Positions 12,060-24,491 are shown, counted from the first letter of the stretch. The stretch: DNA of 64,000 bases from Loripinus fragilis (GCA_964019695.1 OZ026525.1:72780260-72844259), one strand, 5' to 3'. Numbers and translations: made by a program. The notes: generated by a model from the letters alone, not told the origin.

Positions 12060-13430
12060 CTGGCTTGCCTGCGCCCTCATTTCTTGACACTGCAGAGAGT
12101 AATAGTACCAAATCAAATGTGCTGGCTCATTTCATTTATTTTTTGTTACTAGTTATAATCTATTTAGCTTGCTTTGAAATATCCAAAGGATAAATAGGAT
12201 GCAACTTTATAACAATGATCATGTTCCCATGTGGCATGCTTAGTACCAAATTTAATATAAAACAAAATTACACTGTTAAACTAAGTCTTATTGACAGAAA
12301 TAACCCAAATAAAAATCCCTTTGAACTGTTGAAGTCCTTTCATTTAGTCATGTCTATAATACAATACTAACAATGCAAGGGATCTTTTCTAAGCATTAAC
12401 TTATCTCCTTTAAATATAACTAAATTGAACATTTTGAACAAATGCTGCCTTAGGTAGCTGTTTAAATGCTTCATAAAATTGTAGAGACAGGCAAAACAGA
12501 TGATAAGAGTAATAATCTTCTTCAATATTCTTGTTATGCATGCTACCAAGATTATTTTTTTCTTTCTTCGCCAAACTAGACATACTGATTACTACCATAG
12601 GTATTATAAACATAGAGACAGGCATGTTGGGCACCATATTTGGGATGGAAATTGTTATGAATAAAAAGAACTTCAGTTTTCATTGAAAGGACCAGGGATA
12701 ACACCTATATAAATTCTTCATTTCTCAATGTTAACCATGCCTGAAATAACTTAAACTTTTAGAAATTGCGAGCTAGCTTTCGTCCTTTTTTTTTCATTAT
12801 AATAGTTGTTATAATCAATAGCTGATAAGCTGTATATATATTTGTATATGTATATGGTTGGCTCACACTTTTGGTAATATATCTTTCTAAACTACTACAT
12901 GTTTAAAATCCTGTTTCGTTTAATCTGAACTGTAGACAGTACGGAAAATGTCTTGTATATTCAATGTATCATTTCATGTATTAAATTAAGTTAACACATA
13001 CACGTGTAAGAGATAAATGCTATTTTTCAAACATTTAAGAAACATGATTTTATTATTAAAATATGTAGTTTCTATAGCGATGTTTACATATTCTATTAAA
13101 AACCTCTTAATTGAATTTGAGTTTCTTCTCATACATCAGTGATCACCTGTGCTTTTGTCAGAGTTTACTTATATTTCATGTTTAAAAAGACACTTTTCAT
13201 TATTTCTCTCATTCTTTATGCACATTAGGAGGTTAAACTCATATAATGCTATTTTTGCATTAAATTAATGTATTCAAAAGAAAGTAACATATGTAACAGT
13301 AATAAAAGGTACCACCTAAATGAGTTAAAATTATACTGCTAGTCATTTACTTTCAATTGCAAGATAATATTGATTTGTAAGAATAAGGAATAATTTTGAT
13401 ATTTACACTAAAGGAGTTCCTATTATTTTA
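12060..13430. other. AT-rich gene-free stretch
   Basis: No coding frame above 75 codons, no tandem or inverted repeat recognised. Confidence 0.5.
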
Positions 13431-13930
13431 GTAAAACATAGTAATCTCTGCAATAGCAGGGTAACATCCCAACCAATAAAGAGCTAACATGCATTCTTTT
13501 GTGGCTTAAATAGTGTGGTTTTAGAAAATCATAGTGTACAAAACTCTTCCTATGAGGTATTTTGGCAGCACATGGTCTAGTGATGGCATAGGGCTAAATA
13601 GTAGTTTATTTGAAATAAAGTAACGTATATAACTGCTATATAGTATGCATATGTTGTTTTAACACATACTGGCTATTTGCTGCATTTAATTAAGTGCTTT
13701 TAAGACAATCAGCATGTGGATAAATAAAAATTATGTATAGCTTTGTATTTAAACAATAGGATTTGGAGATGTTTTAGGGTAACGTAGTTAACATGGCTGT
13801 TACTCGGTAATGCCCCCACTGCCAGATAGCAAACATGTGTCAATTTGCTTCTTATATAATGTAGTTTTAGAAAATTAAAGTGCACAAAATTCCCCCAGGG
13901 GGGAGGGGGGTCTATTAGCAGCTCATGGTC
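13431..13930. repeat. dispersed repeat copies (partners of 5440-5690)
   Basis: Two partial copies lie in tandem. One ends at TTTTAGAAAATCATAGTG near 13540, and a fuller one (13640-13885) ends at TTTTAGAAAATTAAAGTG. The second runs into a C/G-rich hairpin (CCCCCAGGGGGG near 13893) similar to one at 9398. Confidence 0.5.
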
Positions 13931-14311
13931 TATTATTATTTCTTCACCAAATTATAAATAGAAGCTGATTTCCCTTCCTTAGCAGATGAAATAGCCGAAC
14001 CACACCCAGATATGAATATTAAAGTTGCCGCCTTTACAGTAAGCGAAAAGTCTATTAATAGGACACGTGAATATGCACACTTATATTTTTCAGCTCTGCT
14101 TTGTTAGCTCGAATCCTGTACGCGACATTTATTATTATACATGTAACTATTGAAAAGACTATTGTTTTTATTTTTATTAAATTTTCTCCTTTTGCAATAT
14201 CGTTTCTCTATTTAAATATATTTGATCTCTTTGGTGACACCAACATTCTCTCGTCGGATCCGTAACACTGTACTTCAACTATCGCCTGACATCTCTTCAG
14301 TTGTTAAAATA

Positions 14312-14549
14312 TGACCTGCGACATGCGATTTCCAACAATGTGGCATTTTGACACGAATAGGCACAGGTGAACCTGTGCACCCTTCTTTTAAGAATTGAAA
14401 CCAAATGCTGTTTATTCAGTAGGTTACCAGCCATAGAATATTCAAGTGACTAGCAAAGGCTCTGATCAGATTGTGCGTATGCGCATGCTGGTCTGAGCCT
14501 TTACTTGTCGCACATACCACATTGTTGGAAATCTTATGTTGTGGCTCAT
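14312..14549. mobile_element. GAGCCGCGACATG MITE, copy 1
   Basis: Terminal inverted repeats TGCGACATGCGATTTCCAAC and its complement near 14525-14545, with an inner imperfect palindrome around GCGTATGCGCATGC. About 238 bp, non-coding. Other copies: 29553, 33899, 46222. Confidence 0.85.
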
Positions 14550-14773
14550 ATATGGACCTCCTTGCTGCTCTTTTGAGAAATGCTTCGACTGCTATAACTG
14601 ATTTATTTTGCTTTGGAGCCAAGAGCTCGAGTCTAGACCTATATTCGCGAACTAAATTCTAACTCCAAGCATCTAGAAGTTGTCAGTCATTACATTTTCA
14701 AAGAAAGCGTGAACTTACATATTTTGTCTTTATGTGCATTTCTTTGACAAAGAAAAATGAAATAAAATAAAAA

Positions 14774-14838
14774 GTCGGGTCGACTAGGATTCGAACCCAC
14801 AATTTACGTATCTGGAGCTTTTCTGACTAACCACACGC
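14774..14838 (-). repeat. tRNA-like SINE head or tRNA pseudogene
   Basis: On the minus strand GGGTTCGAATCCT is a perfect polymerase III B box, preceded by GTGTGGTTAGTCAGAA in A-box position. The acceptor stem does not pair, so it is not a functional tRNA. Confidence 0.5.
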
Positions 14839-14849
14839 CTACTGTGGAA

Positions 14850-15800
14850 AGTACAACTTCATTGAGTTATCAACGGATGTGCTCGCAATTGTACCCAGAC
14901 GTTTATTTCCGTAATTGCTCGAAACATACCGATTGCAAACGATCCATCACGAAAAACTATATATTCAGTGTTTATGCCGTAATAGTTTATTCATGCATAA
15001 AGGTCAGGATCAGGTTAATTTTGTAGAGGTTTTTTTTATACCTGTATATACCTGTTGTAGTTTTGAGCCATTGTGAGAAAAGGGCATCTCGAATTAATTT
15101 GGATAACAAGGAGACTGACTAATCTAGACATATGCACTCTGACAATGTTTCAAAATTTTAACTATTTAAATTATAACACTGAATAAGAAAAATAAAAAAA
15201 TGGCCCGCAATGAAAAAATTAAACTATAAATTGGTCAGCACACGAGATGATGGTTCTTATCACATCCGCGTGCGGCGAAGGTTCCGACGAGCCCGCATGT
15301 ACGCATGACCTCGCCAGGGCTTTCGCTTCTCGCATAAACAAAGTATGCAAGTTGAAATAGACTCAGAACAACTTTTAGACATCTAGTCTCTCTGGACACG
15401 CCAGAATGAGCGATTATAAGAGGCTTTTTCGGATATGTGATAAGGCCAAATCTCATGTTTGTATGCCCTTTTCTCATGATCCAGATACTTATCCCTTGTC
15501 CCGCTTAATTCTAATTGGTGATTTATTATTATTGTATCAGGCTTAAAAATCAAACCAGTTTTGCCATACAGACAGAATTAGAAGAAAGTGCAAACCTACC
15601 CTCCCACAAAAATTTCACAACATATCCACACCGTAAAATGAAATGCAGCATGTCCCCAGCAGCATACTAAAGATACACGTTTACCAGCATGCTAACGTAT
15701 AAAGTTGGTCACCCTTGTCGTCTGCGCTACACTTGGTTGCACGAGTAAAGCGTACATAGGTTTATTACACCCGATTTACTGTAGACGTGTCTTATTAAAG
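14850..15800. other. non-coding stretch
   Basis: Contains a CpG-richer patch at about 15240-15350 in which CGCTTCTCGCATAAACAAAG resembles part of another repeat at 27860-27900. No gene recognised. Confidence 0.4.
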
Positions 15801-15809
15801 AAATGAACT

Positions 15810-15930
15810 CAATTTTTGGAAGGTTCATGTAATCATGAATACTTTTTTTTTGAAAAGTAAGTGAAGCCCTTCACGTTAACTTTGCAAGAGACCCGGAGTA
15901 TTCATGATTCCATGAACCTTCCAAAAATTG
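15810..15930. repeat. inverted repeat / foldback (121 bp)
   Basis: Arms of about 33 bp (CAATTTTTGGAAGGTTCATG ... complement ending CCAAAAATTG) separated by about 55 bp; one base inserted in one arm. Non-coding foldback. Confidence 0.8.
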
Positions 15931-16310
15931 AATTTATTACTTATATTTACATTTAATATTATCACTCAAGTATCAATTTTCAATTTTCACCTAACTTGGC
16001 TGGTTTTCCAGATATTTTGAATTAAATCAGACATAGCGTAGTGTTTGGAATAGCAAAAACGTCAAACTTCCGCGCTTAGCGTCATGGCGATACGTGTTCA
16101 ACGTCACGCAAAAGTCAGTAAACAAGCAACGTTATTGGATGGACTTGACGTTAGTCCACTCAAATGGCGCGTATGTGGGTGTAGCTTAAATCCATTTGTT
16201 CATGAAGGTATGAACCACATCTCAAATGTAGAGGTCATTTAAAGACTCGCACCCGAAATGTAAATATTTAACATCTGTGCTCAAATTTCACATCTTACTC
16301 ATTTTTTATC

Positions 16311-16590
16311 TGTGAAGAATTGGTACGCATTCGCGCCATCTGCGAATGGCTGCTTCGATTTTTCTCAGATGTGAAGAATTGGTACTCAATTTTCACAAAT
16401 GTGAAGAATTGGTACCAGTTCTTCACACCTGTGAAGAATTGGTACTCAATTTTCACAAATGTGAAGAATCAGTACCAAATGCTCCCAGATGTGAAGAATT
16501 GGTACCAATTCTTCGCATCTGTGAAAATTTGATACCAATTTTTCACATCTGTGAAGAATTGGTACCAATTCTTCACAGATATCAATGACA
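16311..16590. repeat. 30-bp palindromic minisatellite
   Basis: GTGAAGAATT recurs every 30 bp (16371, 16401, 16431, 16461, 16491, 16521, 16551). The consensus half GTGAAGAATTGGTACC is self-complementary with the next half, so each unit is a palindrome centred on GGTACC. Because 30 bp is ten codons, two frames stay open and give spurious CEELVPIxHx peptides. A related fragment lies at 17710-17900. Confidence 0.9.
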
Positions 16591-16739
16591 GAACTTGTAA
16601 TATCTAGTCACATGTGAAAGATTCTTTTTATCACTGACTTCGGTTGCACCCAGCGTGTTTCCTTTAGCTGTTGCTTAAAATGAGATCATATTATATCCAC
16701 TTTATCTATAAGAAAAAACGCATATACCAATAATTTACC

Positions 16740-17155
16740 AAATTCGACCAGTTATCCGTCCGTCCTTCCGTGCTTTCTTCACGTTTCTTACGAATGCACC
16801 TCCTCTTAAGCTGTTGGACGTAGCAACCTCAAAAATAGGTACATATGTCACGTAATGTAGAGGGTACTGGGTGGTCTTTTTACGTGAAGTTGACTTCAAG
16901 GTCAGTGGTCATATACATGTAGTATATTTTCTTTTAAATACGACTCCTCCTTAACCATTTGACGTAACACCTTTTGCAGATGTATATGTCACTGATGTAC
17001 ACCTTTTGTGTGACCTAATGCCAAATATTGTATGCATGTATTTTCATTTAATCTAAAACTAGAAATTGAGTTTATGAAACGCTATGCCCCCCAACCATTA
17101 GCTTGTCCACCATCCTGTTCACCAGGTAATAAATCTATTCACCATCCTCCTTCAG
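16740..17155. repeat. CCGT-tagged element fragment
   Basis: Begins with CCGTCCGTCCTTCCGTGC and contains two diverged internal units ('cgac.cctcctt.a.c..ttg.acgta' near 16795 and 16945). Similar in plan to the two larger elements downstream. No coding content. Confidence 0.5.
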
Positions 17156-17645
17156 CTGACCAAATCTGAGGCTACTTGCTGGAATAGTTTTCAAGATATC
17201 CTTATTGGAAGGTTTTGATGTCCAAATTTGCAAAGGGCGTTAACTTAAAAAATGCAAAGGCGAAAACTAAAATAGAAATATATTTCTATTAATTTTCTCC
17301 AGTTAATTTACTCATTACCCTCTATCAGCTGTCCAGATTTTGAGCTCCTAGCTGTAACAGTTTTTGAGTTATCAAGTTTTCTATGTCAAAAATTTGCAAA
17401 GAGCAATAACTCAAAAAAATGAAATGATTTTTTTTAAATTTTCACCAAGTAGTCTACTCATTATCCTCGATAAACTGACCAAGTTTGAAGCTCCTAGCTG
17501 TAACGGTGTTAGAGATATCAAGTTTTCTATGTCCAACTTCGCAAAGAGCAATAACTCAAATAAAATAAATGTTTTTTATACTGGGTAATCTACTCATTAT
17601 GTTCTATTAGCTGATTAAGTTTGAAGCTCCTAGCTGTTATAGTTT
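17156..17645. repeat. diverged ~140-170-bp tandem repeat (four units)
   Basis: Units start near 17156, 17328, 17474 and 17611. They share GAAGCTCCTAGCTGTAAC, a 'gatatcaagttttctatgtc' segment and 'gcaaagagcaataactcaaa'. Old array, clearly related units. Confidence 0.8.
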
Positions 17646-17699
17646 ATAATATATCCTGATAAAAATCATTATGACCCTTTAAAAGTTTAGTCTGTTTCA

Positions 17700-17905
17700 A
17701 CCACGTTATAAAATGTGAAGAATTGAAATCGATTGCAAAATGCAGCAGATTTGTGGTGTTTTTTTTATCGATGTGAAGATTGCACATGTATGCTACATAT
17801 AATTTTACTACGTGCGCAAATTTCACAAAATGTGAAATATAGGTATGAAATATGTGACGAATTGGTACCAATTCTTCACAGTGTGAAATTTGCGAAATGT
17901 GAAAT
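17700..17905. repeat. relics of the GTGAAGAATT minisatellite
   Basis: Contains ATGTGAAGAATT near 17714 and GAATTGGTACCAATTCTTCA near 17857, plus several GTGAAAT variants. Same family as 16311-16590 but broken up. Confidence 0.65.
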
Positions 17906-17926
17906 TTACGGTTCAACAAGGCTCTC

Positions 17927-18299
17927 TCAAACTGGATTCGCATTTATGCTTATCTTGCAAAAAAGGGATATTGTCGAGTAAGAACAATGTTCCCATGAAA
18001 GTCCAGGTTTGAGGTCACGGTAGCGGCGAGACTGTTTGAACACGGTGTTTTGGCTGCTGTGAAAACCCCGACGTCCCCGCAACAGGAGCGTCTGGTTGAA
18101 CAATGTTCTCACTGCCCCACCCCTCCCCATTCTCACAGATTGAAACGTTCGTTGAATGTCTGTTACATCGAAAATACTGGACGACTCCACAAAACTGATC
18201 TCGTCTAAAAACTGTGACATATTCGTCATAAAACCGTATCAATATATGAAACTCGTCATGAAAACCGTTACATGGACTCAAAAAATTATTCCTTCTCAA
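17927..18299 (-). other. GC-richer stretch with overlapping minus frames, unassigned
   Basis: Two overlapping minus-strand frames (94 and 100 codons) cover a patch with more balanced base composition than its surroundings. One reads QPDAPVAGTSGFSQQPKHRV, a composition like a low-complexity linker. I recognise no domain. It could be a decayed exon or a transposon coding remnant. Confidence 0.25.
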
Positions 18300-18350
18300 T
18301 CGCGCGAATTACAGAAGGAAAATTGAGAGAACAACTCCAGTGTCCTTTTT

Positions 18351-20016
18351 TATACCCCGCCACACTTTAGTGTCGGGGTATAATGTTATACCCTTCGGTG
18401 TCTGTCCGTCTGTCCGTCCGTCCGTGCTCACCATTTCCGATCGATAACTTGAGTATTTATTCACGGAATTTTTTCAAATTTTGCATACATATTGTTATTG
18501 GCGATGAGTGGTATGGGATTGTTAATGGGCAAAATCCGTCCATTTTTAGCGGAGTTACTGCCCTTTTTCGTATTGGAAAAATGGTTTCTGGCCTGTTATT
18601 CCTTTACTGTTCATGATATCTGAATGAAACTTCACAGATATGTTGCACATCAAAGGTTACATATTGTGACTAAGAACCGTCACTCTGACCTTCCCAGTTT
18701 GTGAGTTATCCGCCCTTGATAGGTCTGAAAAAAGGTTTTTGACCTATTGTTCCTTTACTATATGGAATATCTGAATATAACTTCACAGATATGTTTCACA
18801 TCAAAGGTAACATATTGTGACTAAAAACCGTCACTCTTACCTTTCCCGTTTGTGAGTTATCCGCCCCTGATTGAATTAAAAAATGTTTTTTTACCCGTAG
18901 TTCCTTTACTATGTGGAATATTTAAATAAAACTTTACAGATATGTTTCTCATCAAAGGTTACATACTGTGACAAAGAACCATCACTCTTACCTTTCCAGT
19001 TCATGAGTTATCTGCCCTTGATTGATCTGAAAAATGGTTTTTGACCTGTAGTTCATTTACTATATGGAATATCTGAATGAAACTTCACAGATATGTTGAT
19101 CATCAAAGGTTACATATTGTGACTAAGGATCGTCACTCTTACCTTTCCAGATTGTGAGTTATCCACCCTTGATTGATCTGAGAATTGGTTTTTGGCCTGT
19201 AGTTTCTTTTACTATATGGAATATCTGAATGAAACTTCACAGATATGTTGAACATCAAAGGTTACATATTTTTAGTAAGGACCGTCACCCTTACCTTTCC
19301 AGTTCATGAGTTATCCGCCCTTGATTGATCTGAAAAATGGTTTTTGACCTGTAGTTCATTTACTATATGGTGTATCTGAATGAAACTTCACAGATATGTT
19401 GACCATCAAAGGTTACATATTGTGGGTAAGGATCGTCACTCTTACCTTTCCAGATTGTGAGTTATCCACCCTTGATTGATCTGAGAATTGGTTTTTGACC
19501 TGTAGTTCATTTCATCCATCCGTGCTTACTGTTCCGATCGATAACTTGAGTATTTATGCACAGAATTTTTTCAAATTTTGCATACATATTGTTATTGGGG
19601 ATGAGTGGTATGGGATTGTTAATGGGCAAAATCCGACCATTTTCGATGGAGTTACTGCCCTTTCTCCCTTTAAAAAATGGTTTCTGGCCTGTTATTCTTT
19701 TACTGTTTATGATGTCTAAATGAAACTTCACAGATATGTTGAACAGCAAAGGTTACATATTACAACGAAGGACTGTCACTCTTACCTTTCCAGTTCATGA
19801 GTTATCCGCCCTTGATTAATCTGGAAAATGTTTTTGACCTGTAGTTCCTTTACTATATGAAATATCTGAATGAAACTTCACAGATATGTTGACCATCACA
19901 GGTTACATATTGTGACTAAGGACGTCATATCACTGTCTTTCTCAGTTCTGTTGCTATTTAGGCATTATATATCTCACAAAATAACTTTTGGTGCCCCCAG
20001 CAGTCGCGGGGTATTA
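18351..20016 (+). mobile_element. composite CCGT element with ~150-bp tandem core
   Basis: Opens with TATACCCCGC, a short hairpin (TACCCCG ... CGGGGTA) and TGTCCGTCTGTCCGTCCGTC. The core is about eight units of ~150 bp marked by GAAACTTCACAGATATGTTG (near 18627, 18779, 18929, 19079, 19231, 19383, 19722, 19872). The leading segment with CCGATCGATAACTTGAGTAT is duplicated at about 19535, inside the core. It closes near GCGGGGTATTA, an imperfect inverse of the start. No transposase; a non-autonomous element with satellite core is the simplest reading. Confidence 0.7.
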
Positions 20017-20142
20017 TGCAGTGCTTGCGGTGCTTTTATCATTATTTTGTTTTAAGCACCTAGATTAAGCATAAAAAACTGTTCTAATGTTATCTCCTGC
20101 TTAAAAATTCATCGAATGTCGTCAATCAAACTGTCTCTTTTT

Positions 20143-22444
20143 ATGCCCCCAAAGGAACTTTGGGAGGCATATAGTAATCGCACTGTTCGTCCGTCCGTCC
20201 GTCTGTCCGTCAGTCCGTTCGTCCGTCCGTCCGTCCCGCTTTCGTGTCCGGTCCATATCTCCTATATTCTTTGAGGTAGGAATTCCAAATTTGGTGTGTG
20301 TGAATGCATCTTGGGATGGCGGAGTGTCGCGTACCATTTTCGGGTCAGTGTGACCTCGACCTTGACCTCTGACCTAGTTTTTAGAATAATCGTGTCGGGA
20401 GCATATCTCTTATATTATTTGAGGTAGGAATATCAAATTTGGTGTGTGGATGCATCTTGGAATGACGAAGTGTCGCGTACCATAATTGGGTCACTGTGAC
20501 CTTGAACTTGACCTCTGACCTAGTTTCTAGAAACTGCATTGAGAATGGTGCATATCTCCTATATTCTTTGAGGTAGGAATTCCAAATTTGGTGTGTGGAA
20601 ACATCTTTGGATGGCGGAGTGTCACATACCATTTTCGGGTCACTGTGACCTTGCCTAGACCTCTGACCTAATTTTTAGAATATTCGTGTCCGGAGCATAT
20701 CTCTTATATTATTTGAGGTAGGAATTCCATATTTGGTGTGTGGATGCATCTTGGGATGGCGGAGTGTCGCGAACCATTTTCGGGTCAGTGTGACCTCGAC
20801 CTTGACCTCTGACCTAGTTTCTAGAAACTGCATTGAGTCTGGTGCATATCTCCTATATTCTTTGAGTTAGGAATTCCAACTTTGGTGTGTAAATACATCT
20901 TGAGATGACTGGGTGTCACATACCATTTTTAGGTCAATGTGACCTTGACCTCTGACCTAGTTTTAAGAATTATTGTGTCCCGAGCATATCTCTTATATTC
21001 TTTGAGTGAGGAATTCCAAATTTGGTGTGTGGATGCATCTTGGAATAGGGGAGTGTCATGTACCATTTTTGGGTCACTGTGACCTTGACCTCTGACCTAG
21101 TTTTAGAATAATCATGTTCATAGCACATTTCTTATATTATTTAAGGTAGGAATCTCAAATTTGGTGTGTGGATGCATCTTGGACTGACGAAGTGTCGCAT
21201 ACTATAATTGCATCACTGTGATCTTGAACTCGACCTCTGACCTAGTTTCTAGAAGCCGCATTGAGTCTGGTGCATATCTCCTATATTCTTTGAGATAGGA
21301 ATTCCAACTTTGGTGTGTAAATACATCTTGGGATGACGGGGTGTCACATACCATTTTTAGGTCAATGTGACCTTGACCTCTGACCTCGTTTTAAGAATTA
21401 TTGTGTCCCGAGCATATCTCTTATATTCTTTGAGTGAGGAATTCCAAATTTGGTGTGTGGATGCATCTTGGGATAGAAGAGTGTCATGTACCATTTTTGG
21501 GTCACTGTGACCTTGACCTCTGACCTAGTTTTAGAATAATCATGTCCATAGCATATCTCTTATATTATTTGAGGTAGGAATCTCAAATTTGGTGTGTGGA
21601 TGCATCTTACGAAGTGTCGCATACCATAATTGGGTCACTGTGATCTTGAACTTGACCTCTGACCTAGTTTCTAGAAACCGCATTGCGTCTGGTGCATATC
21701 TCCTATATTCTTTGAGATAGGAATTCCAACTTAGGTGTGTAAATACATCTTGGGATGACGGGGTGTCACATACCATTTTTAGGTCAATGTGACCTTGACC
21801 TAGTTTTAAGAATTATTGTGTCCCGAGCATATCTCTTATATTTTTTGAGTGAGGAATTCCAAATTTGGTGTGTGGATGCATCTTGGGATAGCGGAGTGTC
21901 ATGTTCCATTTTTGGGTCACTGTGACCTTGACCTCTGACCTTGTTTTAGAATAATCATGTCCATAGCATATCTCTTATATTATTTGAGGTAGGAATCTCA
22001 AATTTGGTGTGTGGATGCATCTTGGGATGAGGAAGTGTCGTTTACCATAATTAAGTCACTGTGACCTTGAACTTGACCTCTGACCTAGTTTCTAGAAACT
22101 GGTGCAAATCTCCTATATTCTTTGAAATATGAATTCCAAATTTGGTATGTAAATGCATCTTGGGATGCCTGAGTGTCACAAACTATTTTTGGGTCACTGT
22201 TACCTTGACCTCTGACCTAGTTTTCAAGAATTATTGTTTCCAGAGCATATCTGCTTTATTATTTGATGTAGGAATCCCAAATTTTGGGTGGTGATTCCTC
22301 TTGGGATGGCGGAGTGGTGCATACCATTTTGAGTCACTTTGACTTTGGCATTGACTTCTGGCCCCATTTCTAGGTTTTTCGTGCTATATTACAGCTATCT
22401 TTCCTCAAATGTGTCTAATGCTAGACCAATTCCTTTGGGGGCAT
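20143..22444 (+). mobile_element. TIR element with ~15 tandem units and CGTC tag
   Basis: Bounded by perfect 15-bp inverted termini: ATGCCCCCAAAGGAA at 20143-20157 and TTCCTTTGGGGGCAT at 22430-22444. After a subterminal hairpin and CGTCCGTCCGTC come about 15 units of ~140-148 bp. Typical unit marks are CATATCTCTTATATT, TTTGAGGTAGGAATTCCAAA, TTTGGTGTGTGGATGCATCT and GTGACCTTGACCTCTGACCT. Non-coding. The plan (TIR, tag, satellite core, TIR) resembles bivalve non-autonomous elements such as the 'pearl' type, by recollection only. Confidence 0.8.
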
Positions 22445-24437
22445 TCGTCACGTGTTTGTGACATTTCTTGTTTCGTCATAAAACCATTCTGGTGTGTCTT
22501 CGATAGACCACGGTGTACGAGGGCTGTTCAAATATGAATGCAAGTAGCTTCATAACTTTCTCCATATATATGCTACGACAAAATGTCATACTTTTCTGGA
22601 AAGAACTATTTGTCGCCTTTGAAATGGCACCAAACATAAAGAAACACTCACCATATTTCTTGAGTTACAGGCGGTTATAAAAAGGCCATTCCTGTATACT
22701 GACGTTTTTCTATAGAAAATTGTCATACACGTTTTGGTACAAGTGCGGATAAAGTGCCATATCTTTGTAAGTTTGTGACAAAATGGCACCAAATTTTAGA
22801 AGCAAGTTTAAAGTACATTGACAAAGTTTGCTTGCAGAAAAAAGTTTATAAATACTGTTTTAATCTCGAGTAAACAGGCACGTTTATGACGTCATTATTT
22901 TTATGATAAACGTCATTTTGAGTTATCTACTGGTGATGCAATAATGAACATCCCTGTGCTTTTTTCTTTGCATTTTGCTTAAAACATGATTAATATGTCA
23001 TAAGGAAGTTTTCATAACGCTCCATCTTCTATTTACAGAGTTATCTCACTTTATATCATTTTTCAAGCATTTTTCTACTTCTTAATGACGAGTTTACATT
23101 AATTTAAATATGTTCAATCTGTCTAGTCTTCAAGACCAGGTGAGTAATTTCATTGTAAATAATGCCTATTTTGTTGAAACTTTAAGTTAACGTTCAAATT
23201 TAGTTTAAAACCGCATTATTATGGCAACAAAATTAAGTATAAGTTCTATAACCCCTTCACTTATGGCAGTTTTGACTTAATAAAATTGCTTTTCAGCGCT
23301 TAAAAATAACCGACTATCGTTCAATGATTTGTAGCAACAACTCAGTATGAGCAATATTGTCTTTGAGTGAAAACTAGTTTAAATGCTGATTCGTGTATTT
23401 TGTTAGAGAAAAGTTTGACTGAAAACTGAAAGGTGTTTTTTACTATTTATTTGCAAACATAAGGAGACTTTAGTTTAAACGATTCGATGTAACTTAACAA
23501 AAACATGTCGGATTTTCGCAACTTTCATAGAATCATTATATAAGTATATGGGAATACTTCCTTAAAAGTTTCAAGAAAGGGGCTCTTTCATGGTATGGGA
23601 AATTAACATGGGAGGCTGCCCACGCTTGGAATTTGATAATATTATGTTTATAAATTGTCTGGGGTATGCCTTTTATATTTATGGTGCATTTGAGTTTTTT
23701 TTTGCAGTTCCATTGCTAATTTATGACGTCATGTATGATATCACTACAATACCTTAGGGTATCTAGTTATAATCATTTCTAATGTAATTGACATATCATG
23801 TAACAGGCGAAGAAATGTTTTATTAAATAACTATATCATTTATAAGTTCGTTGATACTATAAATGGCTTTGTATGTATTAGGATAGCGGGTGGGCATTCA
23901 TTTTTATGAGATGGTACCCCAATTTTCAATTGTATATTTCATATTCAATCAAATTTGGAATTAAAATTTTTACACGTTGCGGTCTTTGTCCAGATACCAT
24001 TTCAACATATAAACTGTTCATGTATGTTAAGAATATGTAGACAAAATTTCATCAAATTCAAGGACCGGTAACATATTTTTTCAACTTGAAGTAAACACAT
24101 GGCCCTAATTCATCGAAATGTAAAAAAATACAATAATTAGGTTTCAGTGTAAAACATACTTGAATACTTTCTTAGTTTGAATCACCATGTTAGTACATTT
24201 ATTGGTAGAAGTTGATATGTTCAGTGTTTTCCCTATTACTGATTGGAAAAAGAAAAAAAAAACAATATTCTTTGATATTAAGTGCCATGATTCTTATTTA
24301 ATGAAGTGCTTACACAACAATACTACCCAAAACGATACAATATGGTGACACCAGACTTACCAAATCTAGTTTCGAACGTTAAAACTACATCTAACCAATG
24401 TTACACTTAATATGTAACATTATTAAGAATTTTAATT

Positions 24438-24491
24438 CATACAGAAGAGAAACCTTATGACAAGTCAGTTCATACAAGAGAAGAACCTTAT
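24438..24491 (+). pseudogene. C2H2 zinc-finger linker remnant
   Basis: One frame reads HTEEKPYDKSVHTREEPY. Two copies of the HTxEKPY-type linker that joins C2H2 zinc fingers lie only eleven residues apart instead of the usual 28, and no complete finger is present. It is a fragment of a zinc-finger gene with an internal deletion, lying within the TIR element. Confidence 0.4.

Noticed and set aside
14774..14838. Functional tRNA gene
   Set aside because: B box is good but the acceptor stem does not pair; treated as SINE head or pseudogene.
16320..16588. Two overlapping frames with CEELVPIxHx decapeptides
   Set aside because: Direct by-product of the 30-bp minisatellite; both frames open for the same reason.
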